Shown one piece after another: positions 44,833 through 52,882 of a DNA stretch of 64,000 nt. Both the position numbers and the translations under genes were made by a program. Every line of letters begins with the position of its first letter. Position 1 is the stretch's first letter. The notes under the pieces are model-generated. The model made no database searches. It saw only the letters and a list, made by a program, of their open reading frames with translations, and was not told the origin of the DNA. The DNA is from Pontimicrobium sp. SW4 (GTDB lineage Bacteria > Bacteroidota > Bacteroidia > Flavobacteriales > Flavobacteriaceae): assembly GCF_039954625.1 (NCBI RefSeq), contig NZ_CP157199.1, positions 1 through 64,000 on the forward strand, in the 5' to 3' direction.

Positions 44833-45237
44833 TTGGAAAAAGAACAACTCATATCTGAACTTAATTTTAAAGCTGTAAGAAGCTCAGGAAGTGGTGGTCA
44901 AAATGTAAATAAGGTAGCTACTAAGGTTGAGTTATACTTTAATTTAGAAGATTCATCTAGCTTAACCGAAGAAGAAAAGGAAAAACTAAAAGAATTTTTA
45001 AATAAAAAGTTAAGTAAGGAAGGTGTGTTAATACTCCAATGCTCTGAAACTAGGAGTCAATTTAAAAATAAACAATTAGTAATTACTAAGTTTTTTGAGC
45101 TAATAGAAGAAGGACTTAAGAAGCAAAAAAAACGTATTCCAAGCAAAACACCTAAAGCAGTTATAAAAAAACGTTTATTAAACAAAAGTAAACAGTCTGA
45201 AAAAAAGGCAAGTAGAAAAAAACCAAATATTGAATAA
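44833..45237 (+). CDS. arfB: alternative ribosome-rescue factor ArfB
   Basis: A 134-residue peptidyl-tRNA hydrolase-type protein that frees ribosomes stalled without a stop codon. The catalytic GGQ is in AVRSSGSGGQNVNKVATKVEL, and the C-terminal tail is strongly basic (KKQKKRIPSKTPKAVIKKR), as required to reach into the empty mRNA channel. The start is TTG 44833, one base after the DUF4301 stop. It is the last gene of the operon and has no obvious link to thiamine. Confidence 0.93.
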   Translation: MEKEQLISELNFKAVRSSGSGGQNVNKVATKVELYFNLEDSSSLTEEEKEKLKEFLNKKLSKEGVLILQCSETRSQFKNKQLVITKFFELIEEGLKKQKKRIPSKTPKAVIKKRLLNKSKQSEKKASRKKPNIE

Positions 45238-45256
45238 TTTTTTCTAAAAATAGTCA

Positions 45257-45286
45257 TTCATAATTCCCAATTCATAGTTATATTTG
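45257..45286 (+). promoter_or_regulatory. promoter of the TPP riboswitch transcript (TTC-N19-TATATTTG)
   Basis: A strong -7 box TATATTTG (45279-45286) lies 19 bp after TTC, a near match to TTG. Transcription would begin near 45293, just before the aptamer. Confidence 0.6.
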
Positions 45287-45292
45287 CAGCGT

Positions 45293-45376
45293 TCTCATAA
45301 AGGGGTGCCAATAAGTGGCTGAGATCATACCCATTGAACCTAGAACAGGTAATGCTGTTTAGGAAAATAAATTAGA
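45293..45376 (+). ncRNA. TPP (thiamine pyrophosphate) riboswitch aptamer
   Basis: The conserved THI-box elements occur in order: GGGGTGCC (45302), GGCTGAGATCATACCC (45317-45332), GAACCT (45336) and ACAGGTAATGCTG with a final AGGA (45361-45364). The pyrimidine-binding CUGAGA and the pyrophosphate-binding J-region are intact. The outer stem can form from TTCT near 45291 and AGAA near 45374. It precedes the TonB receptor gene by about 150 nt. Binding of TPP should lower receptor expression when thiamine is plentiful. Confidence 0.95.
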
Positions 45377-45378
45377 AA

Positions 45379-45460
45379 CGTCATTGCGAAGTATTTTATA
45401 CTGAAGCAATCTGAAAAAAAAGAAATAGATTACGCTGAGTAAAAATTTCTCGTAATGGCA
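45379..45460. repeat. palindromic dispersed repeat inserted in the riboswitch leader
   Basis: The left arm GTCATTGCGAAG pairs imperfectly with the right arm TCTCGTAATGGC, and the inner CAATCT (45407) pairs with AGATT (45427). This matches the common Bacteroidota pattern CGTCATTGCGA...GAAGCAATCT...AGATT...CGCAATGACG as I know it. It fills most of the space between aptamer and start codon. Confidence 0.6.
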
Positions 45461-45527
45461 TAAACAAATTTTAACAACAAAAGAATAATTACCTCTTTTT
45501 ATTCGATTATAATTTTATTTAATCGAT

Positions 45528-47651
45528 ATGAAAAATTTATTTCTTTTTTTAACACTATTAGTGTTATCAGTCAGTGCAAAAGCACAAGAGTCTACAAAAG
45601 TACAAGACACAACTAAAGTTCAGAAACTTGATGAGGTTTTAGTAAAAGCTGTTCGTGTTGAAGCTACTTCACCAATCACGCATTCTAATATTGATAAAAA
45701 AGCATTAGAAAAACGTAATCTAGGACAAGATATTCCTGCTCTTTTAAATTATTTGCCCTCAGTAATCACTTCATCTGATGCTGGAGCAGGTATAGGGTAT
45801 ACGTATCTTCGCGTACGAGGTTCGGATGCAACTCGTATTAATGTAACAATAAACGGGATTCCTTATAACGATAGTGAAAGCCAAGGAACATTTTGGGTAA
45901 ATCTAGGAGATTTTGCATCTTCAACTCAAAATTTGCAATTGCAAAGAGGAGTAGGAACCTCTACAAATGGATCAGGAGCTTTTGGAGGAAGCTTAAACAT
46001 TTTAACAGATGCAATTTCTAATGAAGCTGGAGGAGAAATTTCAAACTCATTTGGATCGTTCGGAACTCGAAAGCATACAGTAAAATTTACTACAGGAAAG
46101 ATTAATGAGCATTTTGAATTTGCTGGTAGGTTATCTAAAATTTATTCTGATGGTTATGTAGATAGAGCGTTTAGTGATTTAAAGTCTTATTATTTACAAG
46201 GGAGCTATGTTGATGAAAGTACATTAATAAAAGCATTAACCTTTGGGGGAAAAGAGCAAACCTACCAAGCATGGTATGGCTTGTCTGCAGATCAGCTAGA
46301 AGAAGATAGAAGACAAAACCCATACACATATGACAATGAAACAGATAATTATTGGCAAAACCATTATCAATTACATTGGAATGAAAAATTGAATAATCAA
46401 TGGACAACAAACCTTGGGCTAAATTATACTAGAGGAGAAGGTTATTTTGAGCAGTTTAAAGACAATAGAGACGCTGCAGATTATAACAATTTAATTAATG
46501 ATGGTAGTGATGTTATTGTGCGTCGTTGGTTAGACAATCATTTTTATGTAGTAAATGGAACAGTAACCTATAAAGAAAATGGAACAGAAATCATTTCTGG
46601 AGCATCTGTAAACACCTATAAAAATGACCATTATGGCGAGTTAATTTGGGGAAGCGATTTAGCTCCTACTACAAGTATTAGAGACCAATATTATTTTAGT
46701 GCATCCGATAAAACTGATTGGAGTATATTTTCTAAAACTAGTTTTAGAGTGTCAAATAAATTAAAAGCATTTGTAGACTTACAAGGACGATTTGTAAATT
46801 ATAAAACTGTAGGCTTAACATCTAACAGAATACCTATTGATGTTGATGAGTCCTATAGCTTTTTTAATCCTAAAGTTGGATTAACGTATAAAATTAATAA
46901 CAATAATAGTTTGTACGCATCATATGGAAAAGCGAATAAAGAACCTAATAGGAATGATTTTGAAAGTAATGCAGCTAAAGTGAAGCATGAAAGTTTAAAC
47001 GATTTTGAATTTGGATGGCGATTTATTAATGATAAGTTAAGCTTAAATACCAATATTTATTATATGGATTATAAAAATCAACTAGTGCTTACTGGAGCTA
47101 TAGATAATGTTGGTGAATATTTGCGAGAAAATATAGATAATAGTTATAGATTAGGATTAGAAGTTGATGCTAGTTTAAATATTTCAAAAAAATGGATGCT
47201 TAATTCAAACTTTGCTTTAAGCGAAAATAAGATTGACGAGTTAGTAATAGATAGAGATGGTACTTTAGCCAACTTCGGAAAGACAAATATAGCTTTTTCT
47301 CCAAATTTTGTATCTGGGAATTCCATTACTTACACGCCTAATCAAAACTTGCAATTAGCTCTACTAGGTAAATACGTAAGTTCACAGTATTTAAGTAATA
47401 CAGATACTGATGCGTCGAAAATTGATGGATATTTTGTGAGTGATTTTAATGCGATGTACGAACTAAAAGTTAATAGTATTTTTAAGTCGATTGCGTTTAA
47501 AGCATTAGTAAATAATCTTTTCAATAAAGAATATGTCGATAGAGGTTATACGTATTTAAATACATGGAGTGGACCAACTTCTATCGAAGAACAAGGCTAT
47601 TATCCTCAAGCTACAACAAATTTCTTGGTTGGAGTTACGTTAAAGTTTTAA
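45528..47651 (+). CDS. TonB-dependent receptor, predicted thiamine uptake
   Basis: A 707-residue outer-membrane receptor. It has a signal peptide (ends VSAKAQ), a plug domain (about residues 45-150; RGSDATRINVTINGIPYND and GVGTSTNGSGAFGGSLNI) and a 22-strand barrel ending TNFLVGVTLKF with terminal Phe. There is no N-terminal carboxypeptidase-like domain and no SusD partner, which fits uptake of a small nutrient rather than glycan import. Control by a TPP riboswitch identifies it as the OMR-thi type receptor predicted to carry thiamine or a precursor. The inner-membrane partner would be the PnuT-type protein upstream. Confidence 0.93.
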   Translation: MKNLFLFLTLLVLSVSAKAQESTKVQDTTKVQKLDEVLVKAVRVEATSPITHSNIDKKALEKRNLGQDIPALLNYLPSVITSSDAGAGIGYTYLRVRGSDATRINVTINGIPYNDSESQGTFWVNLGDFASSTQNLQLQRGVGTSTNGSGAFGGSLNILTDAISNEAGGEISNSFGSFGTRKHTVKFTTGKINEHFEFAGRLSKIYSDGYVDRAFSDLKSYYLQGSYVDESTLIKALTFGGKEQTYQAWYGLSADQLEEDRRQNPYTYDNETDNYWQNHYQLHWNEKLNNQWTTNLGLNYTRGEGYFEQFKDNRDAADYNNLINDGSDVIVRRWLDNHFYVVNGTVTYKENGTEIISGASVNTYKNDHYGELIWGSDLAPTTSIRDQYYFSASDKTDWSIFSKTSFRVSNKLKAFVDLQGRFVNYKTVGLTSNRIPIDVDESYSFFNPKVGLTYKINNNNSLYASYGKANKEPNRNDFESNAAKVKHESLNDFEFGWRFINDKLSLNTNIYYMDYKNQLVLTGAIDNVGEYLRENIDNSYRLGLEVDASLNISKKWMLNSNFALSENKIDELVIDRDGTLANFGKTNIAFSPNFVSGNSITYTPNQNLQLALLGKYVSSQYLSNTDTDASKIDGYFVSDFNAMYELKVNSIFKSIAFKALVNNLFNKEYVDRGYTYLNTWSGPTSIEEQGYYPQATTNFLVGVTLKF

Positions 47652-47673
47652 ATAAGTAGCTTTTTGAAGTTAT

Positions 47674-47705
47674 AAAAACCTCTACAAATATTGTAGAGGT
47701 TTTTA
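47674..47705. terminator. bidirectional terminator
   Basis: A perfect stem AAAAACCTCTACAA / TTGTAGAGGTTTTT with a 4-nt loop lies 23 bp after the receptor gene. It overlaps the stop codon of the convergent lipoprotein gene and can serve both. Confidence 0.88.
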
Positions 47706-48134
47706 ATTATTTATAATTAAGTCATTTCCGCTTTGTTCTACTCTGTATGCTTTTAACCCACAGTTTAAATTAGGATCACTTAGCGGTTGTCCTGTAATCA
47801 AACTATAAACATTTGCATCACTACAGCCGCAAGTGCCTTCCAACCCATTTACTTCTAGTTTCGAACACGAACTTGGTGTATGGTTTGGGTCGCTAGCATC
47901 CCAAGCTAAAAAACCAGTACCAGAATTTGTAACAATGAGACCACCATTACCAACATTAGGAACAAAAACAGAATTGCTTACAAACTGTAAAGAACTATAC
48001 TGTGGTAAGTTTAAGTTTATACTTGTATTAACACCTATATTAAGTAGAAACCTACAGTTACGATTATTAATATCACTCTTGCTACAAGAGACTAATAGTA
48101 AAGGAAATAGTAGACTGAGTATGAGTTTTTTCAT
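47703..48134 (-). CDS. small lipoprotein with degenerate Rieske-like fold
   Basis: A 143-residue lipoprotein (signal ends LLLVSC). The C-terminal half follows the order of a Rieske domain: FLAWDASDPNHTPSSCSKLEV, then CGCSDANVYSLITGQPLSDP and LKAYRVEQSGNDLIIN. However, the two Cys-x-His / Cys-x2-His cluster ligands are not present as such; only CSKL and CGCS remain. Such proteins are common in Flavobacteria. It probably does not hold a [2Fe-2S] cluster of the usual kind. It is transcribed alone and shares a terminator with the receptor gene. Confidence 0.7.
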   Translation of the reverse strand: MKKLILSLLFPLLLVSCSKSDINNRNCRFLLNIGVNTSINLNLPQYSSLQFVSNSVFVPNVGNGGLIVTNSGTGFLAWDASDPNHTPSSCSKLEVNGLEGTCGCSDANVYSLITGQPLSDPNLNCGLKAYRVEQSGNDLIINN

Positions 48135-48190
48135 AGTAATTTAGAATTCTGCTGCAATTTACAATAATAACGCTATTAATGTAAATTTTG

Positions 48191-48198
48191 TATATTTG
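48191..48198 (+). promoter_or_regulatory. candidate greA -7 box (TATATTTG)
   Basis: TATATTTG lies 77 bp before the greA ATG. No clear TTG is found at the -33 position. Confidence 0.45.
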
Positions 48199-48275
48199 TA
48201 CTACAATTTCATGTAGATGAGATGTATTGTGTTTATAGATAATCTATGAGCACTTTTTTAATTAAAAGAGGAATT

Positions 48276-48752
48276 ATGAGCAACGTATCTTATTACACTG
48301 CTGAGGGATTAAAAAGGTTACGAGCAGAGTTAAAACAATTAAAAGATATAGAGCGTCCAAAAGCATCTAATGCAATTGCTGAGGCAAGAGATAAAGGTGA
48401 TTTAAGTGAAAACGCTGAGTATGATGCTGCCAAAGAAGCTCAAGGAATGCTTGAGATGAAAATCGCTAAGCTTGAAGAAGCTTTAGCTGGAGCAAGACTT
48501 ATTGACGAATCTCAACTAGATTTGTCAAAAGTATTAGCACTATCTATTGTAAAAATTAAAAATCAAGCCAATGGTATGGAAATGACCTATACTTTGGTAG
48601 CTGATGGTGAAGCAGATTTGGCGTCAGGAAAAATATCTATAAACTCTCCTATTGGCAAAGGCTTGCTAGGAAAATCTGTTGGAGATGTAGCAAAAATTCA
48701 AGTTCCAAATGGGATCATAAATTTTGAAATTTTAGAAATATCAAGATCCTAA
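48276..48752 (+). CDS. greA: transcription elongation factor GreA
   Basis: A 158-residue GreA that rescues backtracked RNA polymerase by stimulating transcript cleavage. ATG 48276 (MSNVSYYTAEGLKRLRAELKQL) is the family start, with AAAAGAGG seven bases before it; an upstream ATG (48246) would add ten odd residues. The N-terminal coiled coil carries the acidic tip (DKGDLSENAEYDAAKEAQG), and the C-terminal FKBP-like domain ends INFEILEISRS. The HIT gene overlaps its stop codon by one base. Confidence 0.97.
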   Translation: MSNVSYYTAEGLKRLRAELKQLKDIERPKASNAIAEARDKGDLSENAEYDAAKEAQGMLEMKIAKLEEALAGARLIDESQLDLSKVLALSIVKIKNQANGMEMTYTLVADGEADLASGKISINSPIGKGLLGKSVGDVAKIQVPNGIINFEILEISRS

Positions 48753-49141
48753 TGGCATCTATTTTTACTAAAATAATAAATGGTGAGATACCTTGCTATA
48801 AGGTAGCCGAAACTGAAGACTTCTTAGCTTTTTTAGATGTAAATCCTAATGCTAAAGGGCACACATTGTGCGTTCCAAAAATTGAGATTGATAAAATTTT
48901 TGATCTAGATGAAGCTACTTATAATGGATTAATGAGTTTTTCTAGAAAAGTGGCGATTGCTATTGAAAAGACGATTGACTGTAAGCGAGTAGGAATGTCT
49001 GTAATCGGATTAGAGGTTCCTCATACACATGTACACTTAATTCCATTAAATTCTATGGAAGATGCTCGTTTTGTCAATAAAGTGTCTTTAACTCAAAGCG
49101 AATTTGAAGAATTAGCAAAGGCTATTAATAGCAATCTTTAA
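48752..49141 (+). CDS. HIT family protein
   Basis: A 129-residue histidine-triad nucleotide hydrolase/transferase. The active-site triad is HTHVHLIPL; the N-terminus MASIFTKIINGEIPCYKVAE is typical of the Hint branch. These enzymes hydrolyse purine nucleoside phosphoramidates and related AMP adducts. The start codon overlaps the greA stop (TAATG), so the genes are coupled, an arrangement seen often in Flavobacteria. Confidence 0.95.
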   Translation: MASIFTKIINGEIPCYKVAETEDFLAFLDVNPNAKGHTLCVPKIEIDKIFDLDEATYNGLMSFSRKVAIAIEKTIDCKRVGMSVIGLEVPHTHVHLIPLNSMEDARFVNKVSLTQSEFEELAKAINSNL

Positions 49142-49491
49142 ATTTTAATAACTCCAATACCAATTAGTATTCCTATAAGTATTAAAACATCTAAGGATAT
49201 TAAAAGTACCCATGCCAATTGTTTTAATTTAAAAGATTTTGGCTTAGGAGTAAATGCTTTTTTCTTGTAATCTACAACACGATCTATCTCATCAGTCCAA
49301 CGAATAGGAAAAATCTCAGTATTACATACACTACATTTTAACTCATGAATTATATCATTCGTCCATGACTTGTAAAAACGTGTTTCAGTATGTTTTTGAT
49401 TAAAGCTTAATTGTAATCCTTCAGTTGAAAAACATTCTGGACAATTATTATTAAGAGATTCGGTTTTTATATGAATATAATTTTGTTTCAT
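49138..49491 (-). CDS. zinc-ribbon membrane protein of unknown function
   Basis: A 117-residue protein with two cysteine pairs (CPEC near residue 17 and CSVC near residue 53) that could form a zinc ribbon, followed by one C-terminal transmembrane helix (about residues 92-115; LAWVLLISLDVLILIGILIGIGV). It starts 4 bp downstream of the histidine kinase gene and is probably co-transcribed. No function is recognised; a tail-anchored regulatory or quality-control role is possible. Its 3' end overlaps the HIT gene by 4 bp on the other strand. Confidence 0.7.
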   Translation of the reverse strand: MKQNYIHIKTESLNNNCPECFSTEGLQLSFNQKHTETRFYKSWTNDIIHELKCSVCNTEIFPIRWTDEIDRVVDYKKKAFTPKPKSFKLKQLAWVLLISLDVLILIGILIGIGVIKI

Positions 49492-49495
49492 AATA

Positions 49496-50659
49496 TTAAG
49501 CCGAAATTATTTTTAACGAAATTTGTATCGTAGTACCTTTTCCAATTTCAGAAGACACCACTTTTATTTTTCCATCATGGTAATCTTCTACAATACGTTT
49601 TGCAAGTGATAAGCCTAAACCCCAACCACGTTTTTTACTTGTAAAACCAGGTTCGAATATTTTTTTAAACCGAGCTTTTGGAATTCCACTTCCAGTATCA
49701 GAAACTCTTATGTAAACATACTTGTCATTTGGTAACACTTCAATTTTTAATTGACCTTTACCTTTCATTGCATCTATAGCATTTTTCACTAAATTTTCTA
49801 TAGTCCAACCATAAAGCTGCCTGTTTAGATTTACATTAATTGAATCATTTGGAGCAACTAACTCGAAATCTACTAATTTGGAAGAACGCGTTTTTAAGTA
49901 GTTATAAGCCTCTTTGGTTTCATTAATAATATTTGAGGTTTCTAGTGTTGGGATAGACCCAATTTTACTAAATCGTTCTGTAATAGTTTGAAGTCTATCG
50001 ATATCTTTTTCAATTTCTTGAATATGCTCTGGATTTACGTTTTCCATTTTTAATATCTCTGTCCACCCAATTAAAGATGATAAAGGCGTACCAATTTGAT
50101 GTGCTGTTTCTTTTGCCATTCCAGTCCATAACTTGTTTTGAGTGGCAACTTTTGAACTTTTATAAAAGAAAAATGCCACTGCTCCAAATAAAATGATAAT
50201 TAGAATTAAAGCTAATGGGTAGTATTTTAGTTTATTTAGTAATGGAGAGTTTCCATATACTATAGTTCCATATTCGGTTTCTTGATAATTAACAGAAATA
50301 GGAATATTTTCTTTTTCATAACGATCCCTTAATTTATTTAGATAAGTATTAACATCACTAATATTTGTGGTGTCAATATTTTTTAAAATTCTAAATTCAC
50401 CTTCTGGAGTAACCATCATCATTGGATTTGTAATGCTAGTTGAATCTGTTAAAATATGAGAAGTCACAGGATTCACATCCGCATCTAAGTCATACATGTT
50501 TCCTAAAAAATCACTTTGAGCATAGGACCAAGTTCCCATTTTTACGCGCTCTTCAGCTTTAAATTTTTGAAAAAAATCGTATGTATTCCAAAGAATTAAA
50601 GAAATAATAGCAAAAGATGCTACTACAATAACCCAACGTAAAATGTTTCTGTTACTCAA
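49496..50659 (-). CDS. membrane sensor histidine kinase
   Basis: A 387-residue kinase. Two transmembrane helices (about residues 8-28 and 147-166) flank a ~115-residue periplasmic sensor region. The phospho-acceptor is His187 in MAKETAHQIGTPLSSLIGW. ATP-binding motifs are the N-box ENLVKNAIDAM, G1 VSDTGSGIPKARF and G2 KRGWGLGLSLAKRIVEDY. No response regulator is adjacent, so it is an orphan kinase. It is divergent from the flavin reductase gene. Confidence 0.93.
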   Translation of the reverse strand: MSNRNILRWVIVVASFAIISLILWNTYDFFQKFKAEERVKMGTWSYAQSDFLGNMYDLDADVNPVTSHILTDSTSITNPMMMVTPEGEFRILKNIDTTNISDVNTYLNKLRDRYEKENIPISVNYQETEYGTIVYGNSPLLNKLKYYPLALILIIILFGAVAFFFYKSSKVATQNKLWTGMAKETAHQIGTPLSSLIGWTEILKMENVNPEHIQEIEKDIDRLQTITERFSKIGSIPTLETSNIINETKEAYNYLKTRSSKLVDFELVAPNDSINVNLNRQLYGWTIENLVKNAIDAMKGKGQLKIEVLPNDKYVYIRVSDTGSGIPKARFKKIFEPGFTSKKRGWGLGLSLAKRIVEDYHDGKIKVVSSEIGKGTTIQISLKIISA

Positions 50660-50760
50660 AAAAGATAAGTTTGATTTTTCAATTTTAAATATAATGTAAA
50701 TATGTTAATATTATTGTCCTAGTTGTTAGTAAAATGGTTTTTAGTTAATACTTAGATTGT

Positions 50761-50768
50761 TAACTTTG
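50761..50768 (+). promoter_or_regulatory. candidate -7 box of the flavin reductase gene (TAACTTTG)
   Basis: TAACTTTG lies 18 bp before ATG 50787. It favours that start over an in-frame TTG at 50757, which would lie upstream of the box. Confidence 0.45.
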
Positions 50769-50786
50769 TTGCTCAAAATTTTAGAG

Positions 50787-51668
50787 ATGCTTTCGTTAGA
50801 ACCAAAGGACATATCAGTAGGGAAATTACATAGTTATTTACTAAGTGCTATAGCACCAAGACCTATTGCGTTTGCTAGTACCATAGATGCTGATGGAAAT
50901 CCTAATTTATCACCATTTAGTTTCTTTAATGTTTTTAGTGCTAACCCTCCAATCATGATTTTTTCGCCTGCAAGACGTGTTAGAGATAATACCACTAAGC
51001 ACACCTTAGATAATGTAGATAAGGTAAAAGAAGTGGTTATTAATGTGGTGAATTTTGATATCGTTCATCAAATGTCATTAAGTAGCACAGAGTATCCTGA
51101 AAATGTCAACGAATTTGAGAAAGCAGGATTAACTATGTTGGAGTCTGATTTGGTAAAGCCATTTAGAGTAGCCGAATCTCCAATTCAATTTGAGTGTAAG
51201 GTTAACGAGGTTATTAAGCTAGGTACAGAAGGAGGTGCAGGAAATTTAATAATTTGTGAAGTGGTAAAGTTTCACATTGCTAGTGAAGTTCTCAATGACG
51301 ATAAAAGTATTAGCCAAGAAAAATTAGACTTGGTAGCCAGAGCTGGCGGAAGTTATTATAGTAGAGCAAATAAAGGTTTTTTCGAAATTCCTAAACCATT
51401 ATCAACTTTAGGAATAGGCGTAGATGCCATGCCTGAGTATGTTAAAAATAGTATGATTTTAACTGGAAATGACCTTGGAATGTTAGGGAATATTGAAACT
51501 TTGCCAAGTAATAAAGAAATAGAAGATTTTATAAAAGATGTAAGTGAACGTTATCCTAATGTTAGAGGTATGTCGCATAGAGAAAAGCACAAAATTGCAC
51601 AAAACTATTTAAGTTATGGTGATGTTGAAAGTGCTTGGAAATTATTATTATCAGAAAATATAAATTAG
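50787..51668 (+). CDS. flavin reductase family protein
   Basis: A 293-residue FMN-binding split-barrel protein. The N-terminal domain (residues 1-190) shows LSAIAPRPIAFASTIDADGNPNLSPFSFFNVFSANPP, the FMN-binding stretch of this family. The C-terminal ~90 residues are helical and specific to the Bacteroidota group (ISERYPNVRGMSHREKHKIAQNYL-like). It could reduce free flavin or act as an NADH:FMN oxidoreductase; the partner enzyme is unknown. The DUF3127 gene follows 39 bp downstream. Confidence 0.88.
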   Translation: MLSLEPKDISVGKLHSYLLSAIAPRPIAFASTIDADGNPNLSPFSFFNVFSANPPIMIFSPARRVRDNTTKHTLDNVDKVKEVVINVVNFDIVHQMSLSSTEYPENVNEFEKAGLTMLESDLVKPFRVAESPIQFECKVNEVIKLGTEGGAGNLIICEVVKFHIASEVLNDDKSISQEKLDLVARAGGSYYSRANKGFFEIPKPLSTLGIGVDAMPEYVKNSMILTGNDLGMLGNIETLPSNKEIEDFIKDVSERYPNVRGMSHREKHKIAQNYLSYGDVESAWKLLLSENIN

Positions 51669-51707
51669 AATTAAAATTAACAGAAATAAATAATTAAGTA
51701 AGAACCG

Positions 51708-52085
51708 ATGGAAGTACAAGGAAAAATTAAAGTAATTGGAGAAACTCAAACGTTTGGAACAAATGGGTTTAGAAAGAGAGAAGTAGTTGTCACTACAGAA
51801 GAGCAATATCCACAACACATAATGATAGAGTTTGTTCAAGATAAAACAGAATTATTAGATGCTTATCAAGCTGGACAGCAAGTTAAAATTAACATCAATC
51901 TTAGAGGTAGAGAATGGGTGAATCCACAAGGAGAAACAAAATATTTTAATTCAATTCAAGGTTGGAGAATAGAAAATGTACAACAAGAAGCTTCAAATGG
52001 AAATGTATCACCAGTACCACCAACAGAAGCTTTTGAACCTGTTGATAGTTTAAATGAAGATGAACACGACGATCTTCCTTTTTAA
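51708..52085 (+). CDS. DUF3127 protein with SSB-like acidic tail
   Basis: A 125-residue DUF3127 protein. The N-terminal ~85 residues look like an OB fold (MEVQGKIKVIGETQTFGTNG, KREVVVTTEEQYPQHIMIEFVQDK, NINLRGREWVNPQGETKYFNSIQGWRIE), the strand pattern of single-strand-binding proteins. After a low-complexity linker the chain ends DEHDDLPF, which closely resembles the conserved SSB C-terminal tip (DDDIPF). It may bind single-stranded nucleic acid and recruit SSB-interacting repair proteins. It is too short and too divergent to be the main SSB. Confidence 0.85.
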   Translation: MEVQGKIKVIGETQTFGTNGFRKREVVVTTEEQYPQHIMIEFVQDKTELLDAYQAGQQVKININLRGREWVNPQGETKYFNSIQGWRIENVQQEASNGNVSPVPPTEAFEPVDSLNEDEHDDLPF

Positions 52086-52101
52086 AATATACTTTTGAAA
52101 T

Positions 52102-52134
52102 AAAAAGCCTCAATCTTTGTATTGAGGCTTTTTT
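52102..52134 (+). terminator. rho-independent terminator
   Basis: A 12-bp stem AAAAGCCTCAAT / ATTGAGGCTTTT with a 6-nt loop and T tail lies 17 bp after the DUF3127 stop. Confidence 0.85.
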
Positions 52135-52195
52135 GTTGAGATAAATTATCTTAATTTTCATAAACATTAAAACCACTACACTTAATCATATCTAT

Positions 52196-52822
52196 ATGCA
52201 CTTTCTTACTATAAATAGCAATTTTCCAGATGTTTCTATGGCAAATGAAGATGGATTGCTAGCAATTGGAGGTGATTTGACAGTTGAACGTTTAATAGAG
52301 GCATACAAAAGCGGAATCTTCCCATGGTATGAAACAGGACAACCAGTTTTGTGGTGGTCGCCAGATCCTAGATTTGTGCTTTTTCCTAATAAATTGAAAG
52401 TTTCTAAAAGTATGAGGCAAATACTAAAAAACAGTAACTATACAGTAACAGTAAATAAAGATTTTAGAAGCGTAATTACAGAATGTGCAATAGCTAAAAG
52501 AGAAGGACAATCTAGCACTTGGATTACTAATGAAATGATTGAGGCTTATTGCGATTTACACAATTTAGGATTTGCAAAATCCGTTGAGGTTTGGCGAGAA
52601 AATAAGCTAGTAGCAGGACTTTATGGCGTTGATTTAAATGGGGAAGTATTTAGTGGAGAAAGTATGTTTACTAAAGAAAGTAATGCAAGTAAAGTAGGCT
52701 TTATAACATTTGTAAATAACTCAAACTACAGTCTAATAGATTGTCAAGTACATACAAGTCACTTAGAGAGCTTAGGAGCCGAATATATAGCTCGAAGTAA
52801 ATACATAAAATCACTAAATTGA
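52196..52822 (+). CDS. aat: leucyl/phenylalanyl-tRNA-protein transferase
   Basis: A 208-residue GNAT-fold enzyme of the bacterial N-degron pathway. It transfers Leu or Phe from tRNA to proteins with N-terminal Arg or Lys so that ClpAP can degrade them. Diagnostic segments are FPDVSMANEDGLLAIGGDL, AYKSGIFPWYETGQPVLWWSPDPRFVL and GEVFSGESMFTKESNASKV with DCQVHTSHLESLGA. Length is normal. It follows a terminator, so it should have its own promoter, though no clear -7 box was seen. Confidence 0.96.
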   Translation: MHFLTINSNFPDVSMANEDGLLAIGGDLTVERLIEAYKSGIFPWYETGQPVLWWSPDPRFVLFPNKLKVSKSMRQILKNSNYTVTVNKDFRSVITECAIAKREGQSSTWITNEMIEAYCDLHNLGFAKSVEVWRENKLVAGLYGVDLNGEVFSGESMFTKESNASKVGFITFVNNSNYSLIDCQVHTSHLESLGAEYIARSKYIKSLN

Positions 52823-52882
52823 CAAAAGTCATAGGTAGAAAAAAATAAAAGGTAGATATTCGTAAAACATAATCAAAAATTA

